From: Camillea tinctor | Lineage: Eukaryota; Ascomycota; Sordariomycetes; Xylariales; Xylariaceae | Reading direction: 5' to 3' | Assembly (NCBI GenBank): GCA_022578605.1 | Contig: MU394126.1 | Location: 62,001-126,000 of the forward strand | DNA: 64,000 bases | Part shown: in pieces, positions 1 to 14,150 of the stretch | How positions within the stretch are numbered: the stretch's first letter is position 1 | Layout: each line of letters starts with the position of its first letter | Made by a program: the position numbers and the translations under genes | Notes under the pieces: generated by a model | Seen by the model: the letters and a program-made list of their open reading frames with translations, nothing else | Databases searched by the model: none | Told to the model about the DNA's origin: nothing

Positions 1-1748
1 CGTTCACGTTACGTTAATCTACGGATTGAAATTGTATACTACCATAATCGTGTAGATTTGATGTTTGCGTAATGCCTCATAAATCACCTGAAAACAAAGA
101 CTTGGGTGTTTTATTTTGATAAAAATCGATATTATGGTTACCTATTTCCACTTCCCAAAATATTGCCTTGTTGAATCTTTGAGGTAGTGTAATTTGTCAT
201 AGATTCTAAAAACTGCGGCAATCGAGAACCTCGCTTCCACGCCGGCCCAATTCTTGAACAGCATACACCTATAACGATTCAGTTATATCACTCAACCCAA
301 GTAAGCTCTCAATACTACACTTCTATAGACGTATGTAAGATGTCACAGATAGAAAGTGTTCAACCGCACGATATAGCTCGGTGGACAACACTACACAGTC
401 TTCGGAGTTAGGTACGTAGTATTGCTGTTATATAATATATAATATAGAGTCTGCATCGCATGTACTCATGTTCAAAATTTTGTAGTTGGAGGTTTTACAT
501 ATCTCAGGTACGAACCGGTACCTACCTTGTTTATAGCACACCGCCTGGACTCGTTAATACATCACTAAGCTCATTATATGGCCTGATCGTCTTCTATCAA
601 CCGCAGAGTCAGGTTTGATGGAAGAAACCGTTCCTATCACAACAGCAACCCTACATGCTCGTCTCATTCGCCGGTCTCGTGACAAACGTAACCCTGAATT
701 CGAGATCTCTGCCATCTCCTGCAGAATGCATCACACAGCCCACAATACCATGTATCTTGAAATCCGCGGACACTTCCGAGCCTAATATTCGATTCCGTTG
801 ACATTTCTTGGCTTGAATAATGCCAAGATGATCCAATTGGTACATCGGCACATCTTTGTATGTTTTCCATGTTTCTAGATGCAAGACTCGGGTTCTTGGT
901 AAGCTAACCTAGAGATGCACATGTCTCTGCATCATATAAGGTGATATGTTCGCTAGGAGCGACTATAAAGATGATCTTGGCATGATCACCGTATGATATG
1001 AAATCCCACTGATGCTGTAGTAGTGCCATACTATGGCGTGTTTCATATGTGATGGTGCCTTACGGGTGTAAATCCGGACATATACGCATGCAGCCACGAC
1101 GTGTAGCCGCACGGTTGTCCATACATACACTGCCTATATGTGCAGCACATCTGCACTGGTGTAATTATATGCTTGCTTACCCACTGCTATCCTTATATTT
1201 CAGACACAGGCGTTCATACAAACGTCCCCTCGGGCTCAGAAGTCCGGTACGCCTCTCAGAAGCAATGTTAGGGTCTAACAAAATGCGCATTAGGATATGT
1301 TTACTCACATTAACATATCTTCGGCCGCCGAACCAACTACGAATGCAGTCAAGAAGTAGGCGAGCCCCGCGGTCAGGCACCGGGTTCCACCCCAAACACG
1401 TTAAGCTGCAAAAGCCGGCGTGTACCACAAAGCTACCTTACGGAGTTTACTCATTAAGGGTAGCCGACCAGCCATCTAGATAGTTAAGCAAGTAAGTCGA
1501 ATTTGGCTAAGCAGCCATGTTTCTACGCTAGCCTTGTTTCATCTTCATGTCAAGCAGACGGGACGGGAGCGCACATGTTCGGCCGGCATCGTTGCAGGAT
1601 CAACAGGGGAGGACGGCTGAAGGCTGCATTTGCTCCCTTTCCTCCCCTAGCCAGCTGGCGCCTGAGACAGCATTAGTTAGGGTCAATTCCGATCGTGCTG
1701 CAGGCAATACTGCAGCCCTGACGCAGAGGGACTCTGAGCTCACGCTGA

Positions 1749-1788
1749 GATGGGGTCCAATGGGGTCTGATGGGGTCTGATGGGGTCC
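1749..1788. repeat. 10-bp minisatellite, four units
   Basis: Four adjacent units of the form RATGGGGTCY follow each other without gaps. They differ only at the first and last base of the unit. The array lies in a GC-richer island inside an AT-rich block and overlaps no credible gene. Confidence 0.8.
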
Positions 1789-2821
1789 AGAAGCTCCGAT
1801 TACTTATGGGGTTCTTCAAGTCGACTTCATGCATCTGCTCAGGCCTTCCTATACCAGCCTGTGGCACGATACGCCTAGGTTAGATTTCTTGCATGGAGCC
1901 CTGCAATCAGCCGACCATTGACGGTTCGTCACTTTTGATTCTCTGATAATTTTTATGTGTCCGTGAATCTACGATCGCCCGAGTGTTATTGTCAGACCAG
2001 CCATTTCCCAGGCTTCCGGAGGAACTCTGCCCCTCCCCCACAGATTCTGCTCAAGGGGAATGGTTCATTGAATAAAAGCACTACTGCTGACAAAATCATA
2101 ATGTTGGTGAGTAATTAAAAGTAGAAGGTACCAAATGCCAATACACAGATTTTCTGTGACTATGTCTTGAGGCAATGGCGCTTAACTATAGACAAGACTA
2201 AAGAGGCTAAAGCTTAGTATATTATGAAAATACTATATTTCCAATTGTCCTTCTTAAATCTAGAGTTGGTTAGCATTGCAATGGTAATGAACTATCAGTG
2301 TCAACCTGTTACTCCTCAGAAATTTGACGTAATAGTCGCTAGAGGAGATTAGAAGACCTCAGGAATGAGTTGCAAATAAATCCAAAACGACTCTATACTG
2401 GGAGTTGAGTATACCGAGGTTGGTACCTTAGATATTGGCGGTTATTTAGATCAATGACCGATGCTTCTATCGTAAGCCGGTCTTACTTCTGTGTTGTGTT
2501 AACTACTAGATAGCTGGCGTCATATAACCTACTTGTAACCTGTATAACATTCGTGATTGGTCCGCAGAACCCTGTGAATATATGTCAATATGCAAGAGTT
2601 ATAGTCTTACCCCATCCTCAGGGACCTCAAAAATAGTAGAAAGGCAGAGGGATGTCAAGAAGAATGAGCGGTGTAAAACTAGGTATATGTGCGGAAAGAG
2701 TAATAATTAACCTAGTGCCGTGTATCAGTTTAAACAGCTCGCGCACCATTCGTCTAACGCACATGTTACTATAATCAGGGACCGGAGGGCCAGACTCATG
2801 AAAATTTTGCACTCACAACTC

Positions 2822-2882
2822 GGAACATAAGTACGTACGTACATACATACATACATATACATATACGTATCTATATATATAG
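2822..2882. repeat. CATA/TATA microsatellite
   Basis: A run of GTAC, CATA and TATA units. Imperfect repeats of this kind are common in the non-coding parts of this window. Confidence 0.75.
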
Positions 2883-5800
2883 TAGAACCAAGCTAGGTTA
2901 GTGTAAAGGTTGTAGGGTATACACAGACCCGGTATCCATCTCAGCCTAGCGCCGCGATCCCACATCTATACCATGTCATGCAAGACAGCTAAGTCTTGGC
3001 GGGGTTTTTACTACTACCTATTGTGCATGTACAGATCCCGAGTCATATGGAGCCCTTGCATCACTCTATGCTTAACTGAGTTAACTTACTTAGTACCGAC
3101 AGGGCTTTCTGCCTTAATACCCGAGGACGAAGTATCTACTTGACTTTACAGTTCACTGTTGTCTGAGATCTAGCCCGCCTGCATGTATTGGAAACGAATC
3201 ACTTCAGTAAGTGAGCCAAGATCCGCAACGTTACTATATGTTATGTAAGTCCTTGTCTCCACAAGACAAGGTGTAGAATTAACCTTGTGGTCTAGAAGAG
3301 GCCTTGTGGTGGAGCATCAGAGCAAGAAACTCCTGTACAGTGTAAGGGACTATAGGTGACTATAAGTGAACGTGATGGCAAAATTTTCATCTTTTTTTTA
3401 CCCCTTCGTAGTAGAGAACACCTGCAGTGTTTTCCAGGCTGAGTTATTGGTGTGAAATATACCGTCGTAATCCACATATTCACATGCGTATATGCATCCT
3501 TCTAGGTTGGGGTATTAAAGAGCTATCTACACCGCTCCAGTAGTAAGTACAGTAAATGCGATGACAATAACGCCAGTATCCGAGTCAGCGTAGCAATAGT
3601 AGTAATGCGGCTAATTAAAAGAATGGGGACAGATTCAGCAGAGGAAGGATCGAGCGGAAGGAGTTGATGGATACGCGAGTGGTCGAGCCGCCCAGCAGCC
3701 TATCAAATGAGGCTGACCTCACTATATATAGGTTACAGCCGCATGCCTTACAACGGTGTCATATTCATGTAACCTTAGGAGCACAGCTGCCAAACTGCTG
3801 CTGAAAAGCATTGTAACCTATAGTGTCATCAAGTAAATTTATTGTGCTAAGTAAAGAAATAGATATGTGCCAACTGTTGACAATACCGACCATTCAATGT
3901 GCCTAGATATGATGTTCAGTTATGAGGTGGCGAAAGTTTCATAGTATCAGCCTCATTGGTTGCATGTATAGTCAACCCCTAGGAATCTATAGGTTTACAA
4001 AGCAACCTGGTCAATATCATTTCAACTTGAAAATTGAAATTACCATAGATAGTAACTAGGCAAATATGACTTCAAGTCACTGCGGCTCAAAAGCTATTCG
4101 AGGAACTTTCAAGCACAAAGCTTAAGAGTTTTATGTACAACGATAGTCTGTTGAATATTTGCGAATTATCTTTATGAGACAATTAACTTGTAGAACAATA
4201 TGTACCTAGATTGAACTCCCTTACTTCGGTATGTGCCGTTTTTGACTACTTTCGCATCTAACTTTACCTTTCTTTTCTCTCTCTCTCCGGTACTTGACAC
4301 AAATCTATGCATGGAACGATTGTGGTGTAATTAAACTACTTGCAACATATCGTAGCACTGCGCCGTTCTCTACAAAAGGAATACACTCCACAAGTACTTA
4401 GGTAGGGAGTTACTTATATCATAGAGATATCACAGGAGGAGGCATAATCCAACATGATAGGATACCTGATCCAGAAAGCAAAATAGTAAAGGGTTAGGAT
4501 AGAACTTGCCAATATAAGATCAGTAGATCTACGGAATATGGCCCTAGATGGCATCAATACGTTCAGAAGTTCCCATGCACAAAGATTATATTAGTCAATT
4601 CTAGTATATATATTGATGAGGTTTATTATTAAAGTTACCTATCAAGGGATAGAGAAGCAAACCCATTAGTTCCAGACATGCTACTTGATCAAGTGACTAC
4701 AAAAGGAAGCAACTACGTCAATGATAACACCTCGGATGGTGCTCCGGTCCCGACATGATGACAGTTCAAACCGGCATAAAGGAAAAGAATGTGTCCAAGG
4801 ATGATCCTAGATACCTTAGGGCAAGCAAATGTATCCTTTTCCTAATTTGTGTCCTAAGATGTGAAAGGAAGCTTACCCTGATACGTGTTTCCCTCTCATC
4901 CCACGTTTCTTTCTTTCAAAGATATTCGTGTATACGTGTCGATATAGCTATCTATTATACGATCCAGAATGTCTTATTCTCGTATTTGAAAAAAAAAAAA
5001 AAACTTTTTAATAATAATAAATAAGCCTCCGGATGTGAGGTACTTTCATGTCGGTTATCATACCCATGCTAGTGTGGAGAGACAATGAATATCCCATATA
5101 TTAGTAACTCATAAGAGAGGAGCATCTCATTTCTATAACCGACAACATCAAACTCCCTATCTCGGATCTATAGACATAATATGGAAAATGACTTTCTATT
5201 CTGTCTCACGTCGCCATATTGCTATCAAACGTGGCGTTTCGGGAAATATTCGTGTTTTCTAGAGATAGTTCCTAAATTATCATCTTATCTATATAGAATA
5301 ATATATACCTATATTGGCTGCAGTTGAGGAAAAAAGGAAAGGGACAGAAGATAAACGGACCGTTACCCGGTTCCCCGTTCTCAGCCTCCGTCCTGGTGCC
5401 CTATGCCAGGGTCCTGGGTTTTCTGGTAGTTTAAATTGATGCGTGACACGCCTCCAAATCTGCCTGTCTTACGTCGTCTAAGGACAAAACGTCAGGTACA
5501 ACATCAATATAGTCTCAGAGACACCATCTAGGTTCATCTTGTAGCATGTCGGCGCGACGTTTGCTTTCCCATCGCTCCCCTCCAATATCCAGCGTCTTCT
5601 GCACCGCGGACAAGATCCAAGGCCCCGATCCGTCTCACACCCAAGTGGCTGGGGAGGGCAGGTCAGACGTAACATGTGGGCAGAAGAGAGGGGAAGGGGG
5701 GGGAAGAGGCAGGTGAATATGGTGGCACGTTCCACGGCGTCGGGCAGATACTGACCGGGTCTGCGCACGAGAGAGATCGAGGAAATTTGGCGTAGGGGAA

Positions 5801-8800
5801 ACCGGGGGACAAGGCACACGCATAGCTCCACGGCGGCGCTCATTGTAGAACGAGCAAGCCATGAGAGTTACAGAGGAGTGATCTCACTCTGCACGCTCGA
5901 GCTTCGGGCGGATGGAAAGACAATGCGGAGGAGTGAGGGAATGGACGGTCGACTATGTGCACATGACAGTCTTCTCCTCTCTCTTGCTCAAACCAATATA
6001 CATCGACCATGCTGCTGCCAGTGTTCCCGTGATGGTGATCTTCTCCAACTAAGGGGGGGTTTTTGAACACCGCATAGCGTTGTCGTGAGGATGGTGTGGT
6101 ATGGTTCGCACCATGACGCGATCTTTTTTTTCTTCCAAGTTTTTTTTCTTTCTCTTTTCTCTTCTTTATCTTCACTTCCATTTCACTTTCAACGCACCCG
6201 TACCCCCCTCAATATTCTTGGTATCCGCCCCCTTCTCCTTTTTACGAAAATTCATCGTGTTTCGGGACTATAGGTCCGATCTTCCTCAGGCCTTTTATTT
6301 TGGCTGCATCATCATTATTATGGCCATCTGCATGGCGGGTCCGTATAACAACGAGGGTGAGACACACGACACAAGATGCGTAGATGCAGACACACAGACA
6401 CACAAACAATCCACCCTCCCCCCATGCTACTATAGTGCATATTTTAGAAAGGCAACCAATGCGGTGTGACGCGAGGCGGGACTTGGGAGAGGTAGGAAGG
6501 AGGGGGGAAAAGGGCGTTATTGAAACCATCCCCCATAGACGACAAGACACGACATCAGAGTCGTCATCTCTTCCGGCTTTAGGACTTATGGACGAGAATT
6601 CCAGACCTCAATATAAGTACAGACGAGCATAGTATTGGATTGGCGTTGGTGAGAAAAAGGAAGGTAGGAGATAGTGGTAATGGCATTGATAAAAATGATA
6701 TCGCGGCTAGCAGGGGGGAGAGGGGATTGGTAAAGGAAAACAAATATCCTCCTCATCGCTCAGAACAATAACATCATACATACATATACTGCGAGGGCTG
6801 CAGCCTTGTGACACAAAGGCGGCGAGGCTGTCTATGCGTTACCTCTAATGGTGCTTCAGCCATGTGTAAGTATGCATATGTATATGTGAACGTCTGCATG
6901 TAGGTTCAATTCTATCTACCTACGTTTACCTGCCTACCCAACTCCTATGTACTCATATGTATGTACGTAGGGATTCGCAATACGTGACAGAGGGCGTGGG
7001 AAGGTTCTCCTTCCCCCGACCATTGAATGCCTCATATCTCATACTTTTCTGTTCCTCTCTGTTCCTCCTCCAAGGCGGGTATCGGGGCTAGGGGAGGGAT
7101 CAAACGAAACAGGTTCAATGCAGGCTACGCGCGGAAGCGAGATGTGAAAGGAGGGATTTTCCCACGAGACTTAAGAAAAAATTTTCCCTTTCATGTTCAA
7201 GATCTCACCGGTCGATCGTAGACGTTTGTGATGATCTTCGAACCAGACTTGCTGTCTGTTCGGTTCCCACTGCCGGAGGAAATCAACCCTTCCCCGAAGT
7301 AGCCGAAGTAGTATGCCGCCCCCAAAACCACGCGTTGACAGCATATGTGGTGGGGAGAAACAGGAAACAACGGGGAAAAGGGGCAATGAAAAAAAAATAT
7401 TCGACGAGGCAACAAGGCACCCGCAGGATCGGTACTCAAATCTCAAACTAAGGTACCTTTCACGCGCATGTTTAAGTCTCATAGCGCGTGTTTGAGAGGA
7501 GAGGATCTTCCCCCCAATCCACACCCTCCCTTTTCGCTATGTGCATTCAAGGCGACCGTCTTAGAGGCCCGGTTGGGCTCAAGGGGGAGGGACAAGGGAG
7601 GGGCGGGCCACGGAAAGCCGCAGTCAGGCGTTCGGCGCGTTTTTGGTTGCCTTCTTTGAAACTGAGGCTGTTTCCATGTAATTCGCTGCATTCCCGCCCA
7701 AGAAGCTCCGGGGCGGGGAGGGGAGGGTCATTCGGGAGAGGGAAGAGGTAACCTACCTACCCCCTTTAACGCTTTTTTATTTTATTTTGTTTTTTACTAA
7801 ACCACCCCTCCCATAACTGAAGAATCGTCGATGATAGTAACAGATTACGATGACAGCGATGATGATGAGCAGGTGGTGGGCACATGATGCAAAAATCTAC
7901 CTACCTACCTAACCTAGACGTAGTAAACAACATACTGGGACGAAGAAGAATAAGAAAACGGCCCTACTAAAAAGGCCAGATAGAGGTCACGACAAAGTAG
8001 TAATCATGGACTAATACTCGACTTGCAGCAGTAGCAGCAACAGAGAAGAATAGACATCTGATATGTAGCAAATAGAAAAATAGTCTTGCTTACCTGTGTC
8101 GCTAGCGTCATGTGGAATGCCGCCGAGGAGGCGGTCAGACGATTCGAATAATGATGATAAAAGAACAAAAAAATAAAATCAAATATGATAAATAATAAAG
8201 GGGAATAAATACTGTAATTCTTTTTTTTATTATTTTTATTTTAATTCTGTTTGGGTTTTCATAGGCGAAAAAAAAGCCAAGCATCAAAGAGTGAGTTTAG
8301 CCAAGATGTATACAAAGCAAGATTCCAGCATGACTGCATACGAGATGGGGATGGAAGAGATGGATGAGACGAAACGGAAAGACGATGATGTGTATGTATG
8401 CATAGCCAAGTTGACAATTTTCTCACTTTTTTTTTTTTTTTTTTGTTCAGATGCATCCTATGCCAGCTGAATATGTACTTGTTTTGTTGTTTCACTGTTC
8501 TGTTTTAGAACTAAGACAAATAAATATAAAAAAACGTTAGGACAAAAAAAAAGAAGAAAAAATGGAAGTTAAATTTAACATAAATCCAAGACAAACGCAT
8601 AGCATTACGAGAGTTGGTCGATAATCGACGTCAATATTCCCCAAACGCATAGAACACTACGAAAAAGGAAAGAGAGAGAAAAAAAAAAGCCTCCTTTACC
8701 CTCTTGCTATTTCATATTGGTTGATGGTGGCGGTCGATAGTTTTCTAGGTCTTCGTTTTCGTTTCTTTTTCTCTCTCCAACGAAACCCGTTTGTTCCGTT

Positions 8801-8960
8801 TCGGACAGCGCAGGGCCCCGATCGGGAAGGGGTGTGTGACACACCTATGCTTACGCATACCCCAATGTGGCAAGAGAGGCTCTGCGCGACGAGAAGAGTT
8901 GGTGGGTGTGGGTGGGAGGGTGGTGTAGAGGAAAACCCAGTCCAGGGGGTTGGGGCAGGA

Positions 8961-9110
8961 TGCGTGCGTGCGTGTGCATGAGTGTGTGAGTGTGTGTGTG
9001 TGTGTGTGTACGTGTGTGTTTGTGCGTGTGTGCGTGCGTGTATATGTATGTGTGTAAGATGATGATGATGATGATGATCGTATGTAGTGGTGGTGGTGAT
9101 GATGATGGGA
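8961..9110. repeat. TG-rich microsatellite followed by GAT/GGT triplets
   Basis: A long imperfect TG/CG run (about 8961-9056) passes into GAT repeats (about 9057-9078) and then GGT/GAT triplets. Reverse-strand frames through it encode only His/Thr/Ser repeats and are not credible genes. Confidence 0.85.
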
Positions 9111-9289
9111 TATAATGGTGGTCAGGCAAATACAGCCAAGGTAAGGCGGGCGGGAAGGCGGGAAGGAAAAAGGAAGGAAAAAAGGCAACGGCTCGAAGCC
9201 GTCGTCGTATAGATGATGTTCGATGGGGCCGCCGGCGTTTGACAGATTGGAAAAGAGGGTAGGCCAGGGGGCAAAAGGGGGGAGGGGTT

Positions 9290-9311
9290 AGTTTATTTTT
9301 AAAAATAAACT
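9290..9311. repeat. Perfect 22-bp AT palindrome
   Basis: Each half is AGTTTATTTTT and the second half is its exact reverse complement, with no spacer. It could extrude as a cruciform or form a hairpin in RNA. It stands at the junction of a G-rich run and an AT-rich stretch. No function can be assigned from sequence. Confidence 0.85.
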
Positions 9312-12300
9312 CTGTAGTTTGTGTAGGTATTATTCTATCCGTCTGACAGATATAGGTTTAAGAACAAGGCAGTTAAAAGGTAAGTAGGCGGCTAGTGACA
9401 GGAATATGAGACATGGAAAGGAAGAAAGTACAGAGAAAAAAACAACTCTAAAATCTTATTCTGCTCGCTCTGTTGAACGTTTCCCTAAGAGGAGACTGGT
9501 GGTGAGTAAACTACATAGGTATGTGTGTACAGTATAGAACCAAAAATGACCTCTCGCTCAATATAGCATCGTTTGTTTCACACCACCCCTCCTGTTTCCC
9601 CAGAAGATCCATGAGGAGCTGACAAGCGAGGTGTGATCTTGGATCAGAAGGGGAGGGGGGAAGAAGGGGGTGGAAAGAAGGTAGCTTTTTCGGTCACTTT
9701 GTAGGGCTGAAAGGAACAAAGTCTCCAACATTTTGTTCTTTCTTTATTTCCCCTACCTCTCCCAAACCAAGTTCGGTTCTGCAAGTTGCCCCTTTTGGCG
9801 AAGTCGGAACCCTTCGCGGAAGCATGTGCAGATTTATAAGGTCCACGTGAGAGAGCAAAGCTCAGCTTCTAATCGCTGCATTCGGTTGCTGCAGAACGGG
9901 ACCTTAGTTCTCACCCACATGGATACCTCTTAATTATTAGTATATCCCCTTTTTGGCTCCTTCTAGTGTATTTGGTTTTTTTCATTTGTGTGTATTACTA
10001 TCTTGGTTTAATCCCCTGGCGTCCTACCAGTAGAATGGGGACGCATAGGCACGGCAGTAGCCATTGCTGTGTCCGTGCTAAAGGGGGTGGGAAACAGGGC
10101 AACAAAATAATTGTAATCAAGAATCCACGAGTCGTCTATGCAGGCCAACCATTGTAGCAGCAGGGTTCTTGTCATCAAACGGAAGTACCGATACTCAGTG
10201 CTACTCCAAGTCTTATGCATCATGTTTTCCTTGCCGTTTCCTCTATCTAACTCTTCGCATACGCTTGCAGAATTATGTGCTGATTTCAACGTTTTCTTTA
10301 CCCTGGACTGAAGATCACTTTTTCCTTTTTTTCCTGCCTCGACGTCAAGAAAACCTGCAGTTGAATTTACCAGGGGGGGCTGATTTCTCGGGTCTGTCTT
10401 TTGGAGAAACAAAAGAAATTCCCAGGGGAAAGGGGAAGGCGAAAAAAGCAAAATATGACTTGTCAGAATCACAGTTTCGAGCTCCTAGCTACCCCGGTGT
10501 CATTTGAGGCTGACTGAATATATGCGGCAGGCAGGCAAGGCCCTGAACAGACAAGGCTCAAACCCCTGACCATGTTGCGGTTTATTCGTCAGTGCGTCTC
10601 TTTCAGTCTTTGGATGAGCACAGGGGTTTGTTGCTGGCAGGCTGGGCTTGGTTTTTGTTTTCTTGTATGATTCGTCATAATCTCATCACCATGACATATC
10701 TTGCTGAAGATTATTAAATCATAATCGGCGAGCACCAAAAAAATACATTCCAGTGTAGCAACGGAGGGGGGTTCGTCTGCCCTGTTTCCCTTACACAGCA
10801 TTCAAGTGCCAGAACCAAGACCGATTCAGGACATATGCTTTGACAAGGGGAATAGACTCGTCAGGTTGTACAAGGGAAGTTCCCACCATAGCGCAGGGAA
10901 AAATGTGAGACTTTACCCAAGGTGAGAGGACTGGCCTGCTTTGCCCTGCTTGCTGTCCTGGTTATCACTTTTACCCATCATTCGCTTCATCCTGGGAATA
11001 ATGTATCTGCTACGGACAGACTTGCAGCTCGCCTACATACATAGCTGAAGCTCGAGCAGCATGGGTTGTTAGCTATGAAGCTCGTGTTCTCTAAATCAAG
11101 CTCGGATTACGCGGTTGTCTCCGTCCAGCCGAAACGGATCTTGATCCGGGTCCCGGTACCTACAGTATTACCACGATTTGATTTGATTCGATCCAGGGGA
11201 AAGGAGGGAGCAGGAAGAAGAAGAAGGGGGGGTGAGAAGGAGGGGAAGCAATCCAGAAGAGATCCGGAAAGACGGGTATTGTTACCATTCCCTCGGTATA
11301 CGAATGGCAGCTGTCACCGGGCCTTTCCGTCCTCTCGGGATCGGCAAAGATACGCAGGGCATGGTACAGCAAAGAGGATTTAGGTGTCAAATAACACCTG
11401 GGCGATGTGCATTTGTGCCCCCTTTCCCCTCCCCCCTCCCCATGGTGTAGATGGCTTACAGGAAATATGATAGATCACCAAGGCCGACGGGGAGAAGCTC
11501 AGTTGTCCGGACTGGAAAAAAAAAACCCCCCAAACCCACTAGGGTAACCCCTGGCCCAGGGAGAGAGACCCCGTAGCTATTGACCAATCCATTCTGATTG
11601 TGTGTCCCAGATAGGGTTGGGGGGAAGCTTGCCCCTCATGTGCTTGGTTCCTACATATCAGTCTCAGCCCCTGAGTGATGATGGTGGCGTCCGTAAGGTA
11701 AGGTAGGAGGACGGCGTAATGCAAACACTTAAAGTACAGGTCTCTGCCCACCCTGCTCTGTATGTAGCTGTAGTCATGGTAACACAAGCACGCCCAGGGC
11801 TGGAGATATCAGAAAGAGAGAGGAAGAGAGACCAGGGAGGAATAATGATAGCCGTAAGTCGGCCCCGAATCTAGTAGTCGCTGCAGGACTTGTACACGGC
11901 GAAACATGGGGAGCGTATCTGTCTCCCTCCTTGGACGCAGCTGTATATAGGCTGCAGAGGCCGCAACAGGCGTCGCTTTGCAGGGTTGATAGATACGAGT
12001 GTATAGATGTTGGTGAGCACTACGCGTGTGAAGTCTTCCCGGGTATCGCGATAGTCAGTTCAGCTCACAGCCAACTTGCATTGACAGCTCCTGTGGGGTA
12101 GCAGTCTCGTGTAGCTGGCCGATGGCATCCCACTGACGGGGCCGCCTCCTTCCCCGCGAAGGAGGGCTTGCCTTTAGGCAGGTAAGTAAGACTTTGTGCG
12201 ATGCAGTTTTCTGCTTCAAGTGCCAGGGGCCTTTTTCACGGTATCACCTGGGTTTATTGTTTCGGAACAGGTTAAGCGACGATGAGGTGAGCTGGAACTT

Positions 12301-14150
12301 GATTATAGATATTGTTCGAAGCTCGATTGCCTCACATACATGGTTGTACGTATGTACATGCACAATTCTTAGACATATGTAAGAGTATACGGTACTATTT
12401 ATACCAGTCATCTTTATAGGCTACCTCGGTTTGTCAAAGCGCACCGCACACACCGGCCGCTATAACCGGCGCCACAACTGAGCTATGACATTGACGATAG
12501 GTAGATTTGAGTTTGGTCCCATTGCCATCTTGTCGACTAGAACGGTGCTATATTTACTTATGTAATTAAGTCGTTAGGCGGATGGATGCTAAATCGTAAG
12601 AAGTTCCTTTTATTACGTAGCTAGGTACGGTGAAGGGGTAGGAAGAGGCACTCTCTTTCTCCTCCCTCCGTGCCATTGAGCCATTAGAAACCCAAGGCAC
12701 ACAGAGGGATATAGAGTAGAGACAAGGAAGCTTGCCGCACAAGCCCGATGGATCCGACGGCATGGTAAGGGGCCCATATTTTGCGTTGTGTGGAGTTGGT
12801 CTTGGAGATCTGCTGGGATGCTGTAACCGTGGGAATGCTGCCCACACCCTGGAAGCTTTCTAGAATGCGCAATAACGTACATACATACATCGTGTCGGGA
12901 AGTCAGAAGGGGGTGGGAAGAGCTGGGCTGTCCCTCCTCGGCCACATGCAGCCACGCAAGCCTCGTCCAATCGCTTCGCGGTGCCGTACTTGGCTTGGGG
13001 GGAGGGAGATGGGCTGCTACTGCTACGGCTGGCGCTGTTGCTGCTTGTTGCTGGCTTGCTGCAGCTCTACCGCCCCCAGGCATGCTTACCTATACGAACA
13101 AATGGGGGATAATTACTGTCATCAGGTAAGCCTCCTCCGTATGGACCGTGGACTGGCCTTGCCAAGGTCCTCATGCCAAGATCCCGCGTGATTCTTGCGA
13201 GATAAGATTATACGCCCGCAAGCTTCACAAACACTGAGCTAGACCACGCACTTTCTTTCTCCTTTCTCTTTTTTTTCTCTCCGTCTTCCATTAAAGCAAT
13301 AGGGCGGACTAGTCTACCACCCAGGGTTAAAGACGGACACCATGTGATGTTGAATTCCTGCGACAAATCTCACCATGTGGGGTTTTACGAGGGAGCTGTA
13401 TGGCTCCCCATCAACAAAATAGACTACGCTACTGTACAGGACTTGTAAGTGGTGCAGCTTGATCCGTGGAAAGCTTGGAAGAGGAACGTCGGGTGAGATA
13501 GCATAGCGCGGGATGGCGCACGCGAGGATTCGGGAGTTGATCCATTGACATTGAAGAAATGAGGAGGGAAAACAAGGCAAGGGGGAAAAAGGAAAAAAAA
13601 AAGAAAAAAAGAAATCGTCAGTAGACCTATAATTGTGGAGTGTTCATATAAGTAGGACTAGGTATATAGATTTTGCATCGGGTTATCGGCATCATAGCGC
13701 AAGATGGGAAAATGCCATGATTTCTAGGGTAGATTTGAAGGGCAATTCGATGGGATTTAGGAATAGCGATCTTTCTCTCGCTATCGTATTCAAGAGGAAA
13801 AATTTTCTTTTCCACACTACTTTTCCTGTCCCTTTCTTTTGCTCCTTTCCCCCTTCTTTTTTTTCCTTGACCTCCTCCTCATCGTCCTAGCAAGGGGGAA
13901 CGCGGTCGAGAGCTGGATAGGCTGACAACATTTCGATATCTACCAAGGATTAAACACTTGGGACTATACTACGTACATAACTTCCTCGTACGAGTACAAG
14001 GATCTTTCGGCAGCCAGTAATTAAACGGCAGTACCAATGAGAAAGATACCACCCCTTTGTTATGTAACATCCTGAATGGTATATAGTGTGGTGTAGTGTA
14101 GTATAGTGTAGGAATCGCAGAAGGCCGAAAAAGTTCTACACTAAGAAGGC

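Larger units (their letters stand above)
1..5300. other. AT-rich gene-free block
   Basis: I see no supportable gene here. All open frames are short (the longest is 144 codons at 1049-1483) and resemble no family I know. Composition is AT-rich with many TA/TAC words, except for a more GC-rich patch at about 1040-1900. The block holds a 10-bp minisatellite (1749-1788), a CATA/TATA microsatellite (2822-2882) and a small hairpin at 3251-3271 with an 8-bp stem. Decayed repeat DNA altered by RIP is a reasonable inference for a filamentous ascomycete, but I recognised no element. Confidence 0.6.
5301..14150. other. Gene-free stretch with low-complexity tracts
   Basis: No open frame here gives a recognisable protein. 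The longer frames are translations of simple sequence, for example His/Thr-rich products of the TG and GAT repeats at 8961-9110, or Phe/Leu-rich products of T tracts. Base composition is closer to balanced than in the first 5 kb, and runs of G, C and T are frequent. A tRNA-like fragment on the minus strand at about 12,430-12,490 is treated under findings. No splice-linked gene model could be built. Confidence 0.5.

Noticed and set aside
1049..1483. 144-codon frame in the first GC-richer patch
   Set aside because: No recognisable motif, no splice-linked extension and unlike the genes of the window in composition.
3727..3822. 11-bp inverted TATAGGTTACA pair
   Set aside because: Too short to support an element; matches of this length are expected by chance in a 64-kb AT-rich window.
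8745..9188. 147-codon His/Thr/Ser-rich minus-strand frame
   Set aside because: A translation of TG and GAT microsatellites, not a metal-binding protein.
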